The notes under the pieces are model-generated. The model saw only the letters and a program-made list of their open reading frames with translations. It made no database searches and was not told the DNA's origin. The position numbers were made by a program, and so were the translations under genes. Positions 55,475 through 55,597 of a DNA stretch of 55,597 nucleotides are shown here, in pieces. The stretch's first letter is position 1. Every line of letters starts with the position of its first letter. Origin of the DNA: Gemmatimonadota bacterium (lineage in GTDB: Bacteria > Gemmatimonadota > Gemmatimonadetes > Gemmatimonadales > GWC2-71-9); NCBI GenBank assembly GCA_003222135.1, contig QHUM01000069.1, forward strand, positions 1-55,597, given 5' to 3'.

Positions 55475-55597
55475 ATGAAAGCGTCAGCGTTGTTCCGAGC
55501 GACCTTCGGCGTCGCGCCCCGCGCCGCGGCGTCAGCCCCGGGCCGGGTGAACCTGATCGGCGAGCACACCGACTACAACGGTGGGCCGGTGCTCCCG
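55475..55597 (+). CDS. galK: Galactokinase, 3' truncated by the window end
   Basis: 41 codons from ATG 55475 to the edge. [17 protein letters not shown] is the galactokinase signature of the GHMP family, and the preceding residues ([15 protein letters not shown]) fit its N-terminus. It would phosphorylate galactose at C1 in the Leloir pathway. Divergent from the FadL-like gene across 90 bp. Confidence 0.85.
   Translation, partial: MKASALFRATFGVAPRAAASAPGRVNLIGEHTDYNGGPVLP

Overview
The window is one GC-rich, densely packed bacterial chromosome segment. Nearly all genes lie on the + strand, many starts overlap the previous stop (ATGA or GTGA), and there are no tRNA or rRNA genes. The host is a diderm: it has an LPS-heptose kinase, two Wzi-type barrel proteins, a FadL-type barrel and lipoproteins. 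It also has Rex, RNase Y and a STAS / anti-sigma kinase / PP2C module. Together this fits a Gemmatimonadota-like soil or sediment bacterium. That placement is inferred from gene content and style, not from a marker-gene search.

Layout. 2-6890: a truncated Ig-like repeat surface protein and two paralogous exported proteins built from BACON-like, Ig-like and PKD modules joined by polyproline tracts. 6906-11066 (minus): heptose-7-P kinase and two tandem Wzi-family proteins, divergent from an EamA transporter. 12121-16351: asparaginase, a carboxymuconolactone-decarboxylase-like protein, a small S23-type four-helix-bundle gene, obgE and dprA. 16347-17259: a REP palindrome array on both sides of a REP-associated tyrosine transposase (RAYT). 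17290-30189: hemW, hrcA-dnaJ, HIT, rpsU-yqeY-mutS2-dnaG-zinc ribbon-recJ, then rsmD-coaD-pta. 30227-34076: partner-switching regulators, rsmA and rex with its own operator. 34101-36309: arginine deiminase and a metallo-beta-lactamase-fold hydrolase. 36466-41807: an attenuator-led infC-rpmI-rplT-pheS-pheT-zapB-like-zapA cluster. 41855-51113: rny-folD-xseA-xseB-ispA-dxs-nadK-recN. 51034-55384 (minus): three envelope proteins. At the right edge galK begins and is cut off.

The most unusual content is not a normal gene. A family of hairpin elements made of a 7-bp unit (GATTGCG) occurs at seven places between 12.7 and 46.6 kb. Most arms are about 32 nt (four and a half units), with the inverse arm downstream. 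Seven is not a multiple of three, so the unit encodes the same stop-free heptapeptide in all three frames of each strand. Two copies sit in frame inside conserved enzymes (asparaginase and RsmA). One copy encloses the S23-type four-helix-bundle gene. Other 7-bp repeats of unrelated sequence sit inside obgE, mutS2, dnaG, pta and the 3' end of zapA. I treat the GATTGCG hairpin with its S23 gene as a candidate undescribed mobile or expanding element. The RAYT/REP locus is a second, independent repeat system of a known type.

Other regulatory points are a near-perfect Rex operator ending one base before the rex start codon, a terminator hairpin plus a non-canonical start codon at infC, and several starts that look leaderless (a TANNNT hexamer 7-10 nt upstream and no Shine-Dalgarno).
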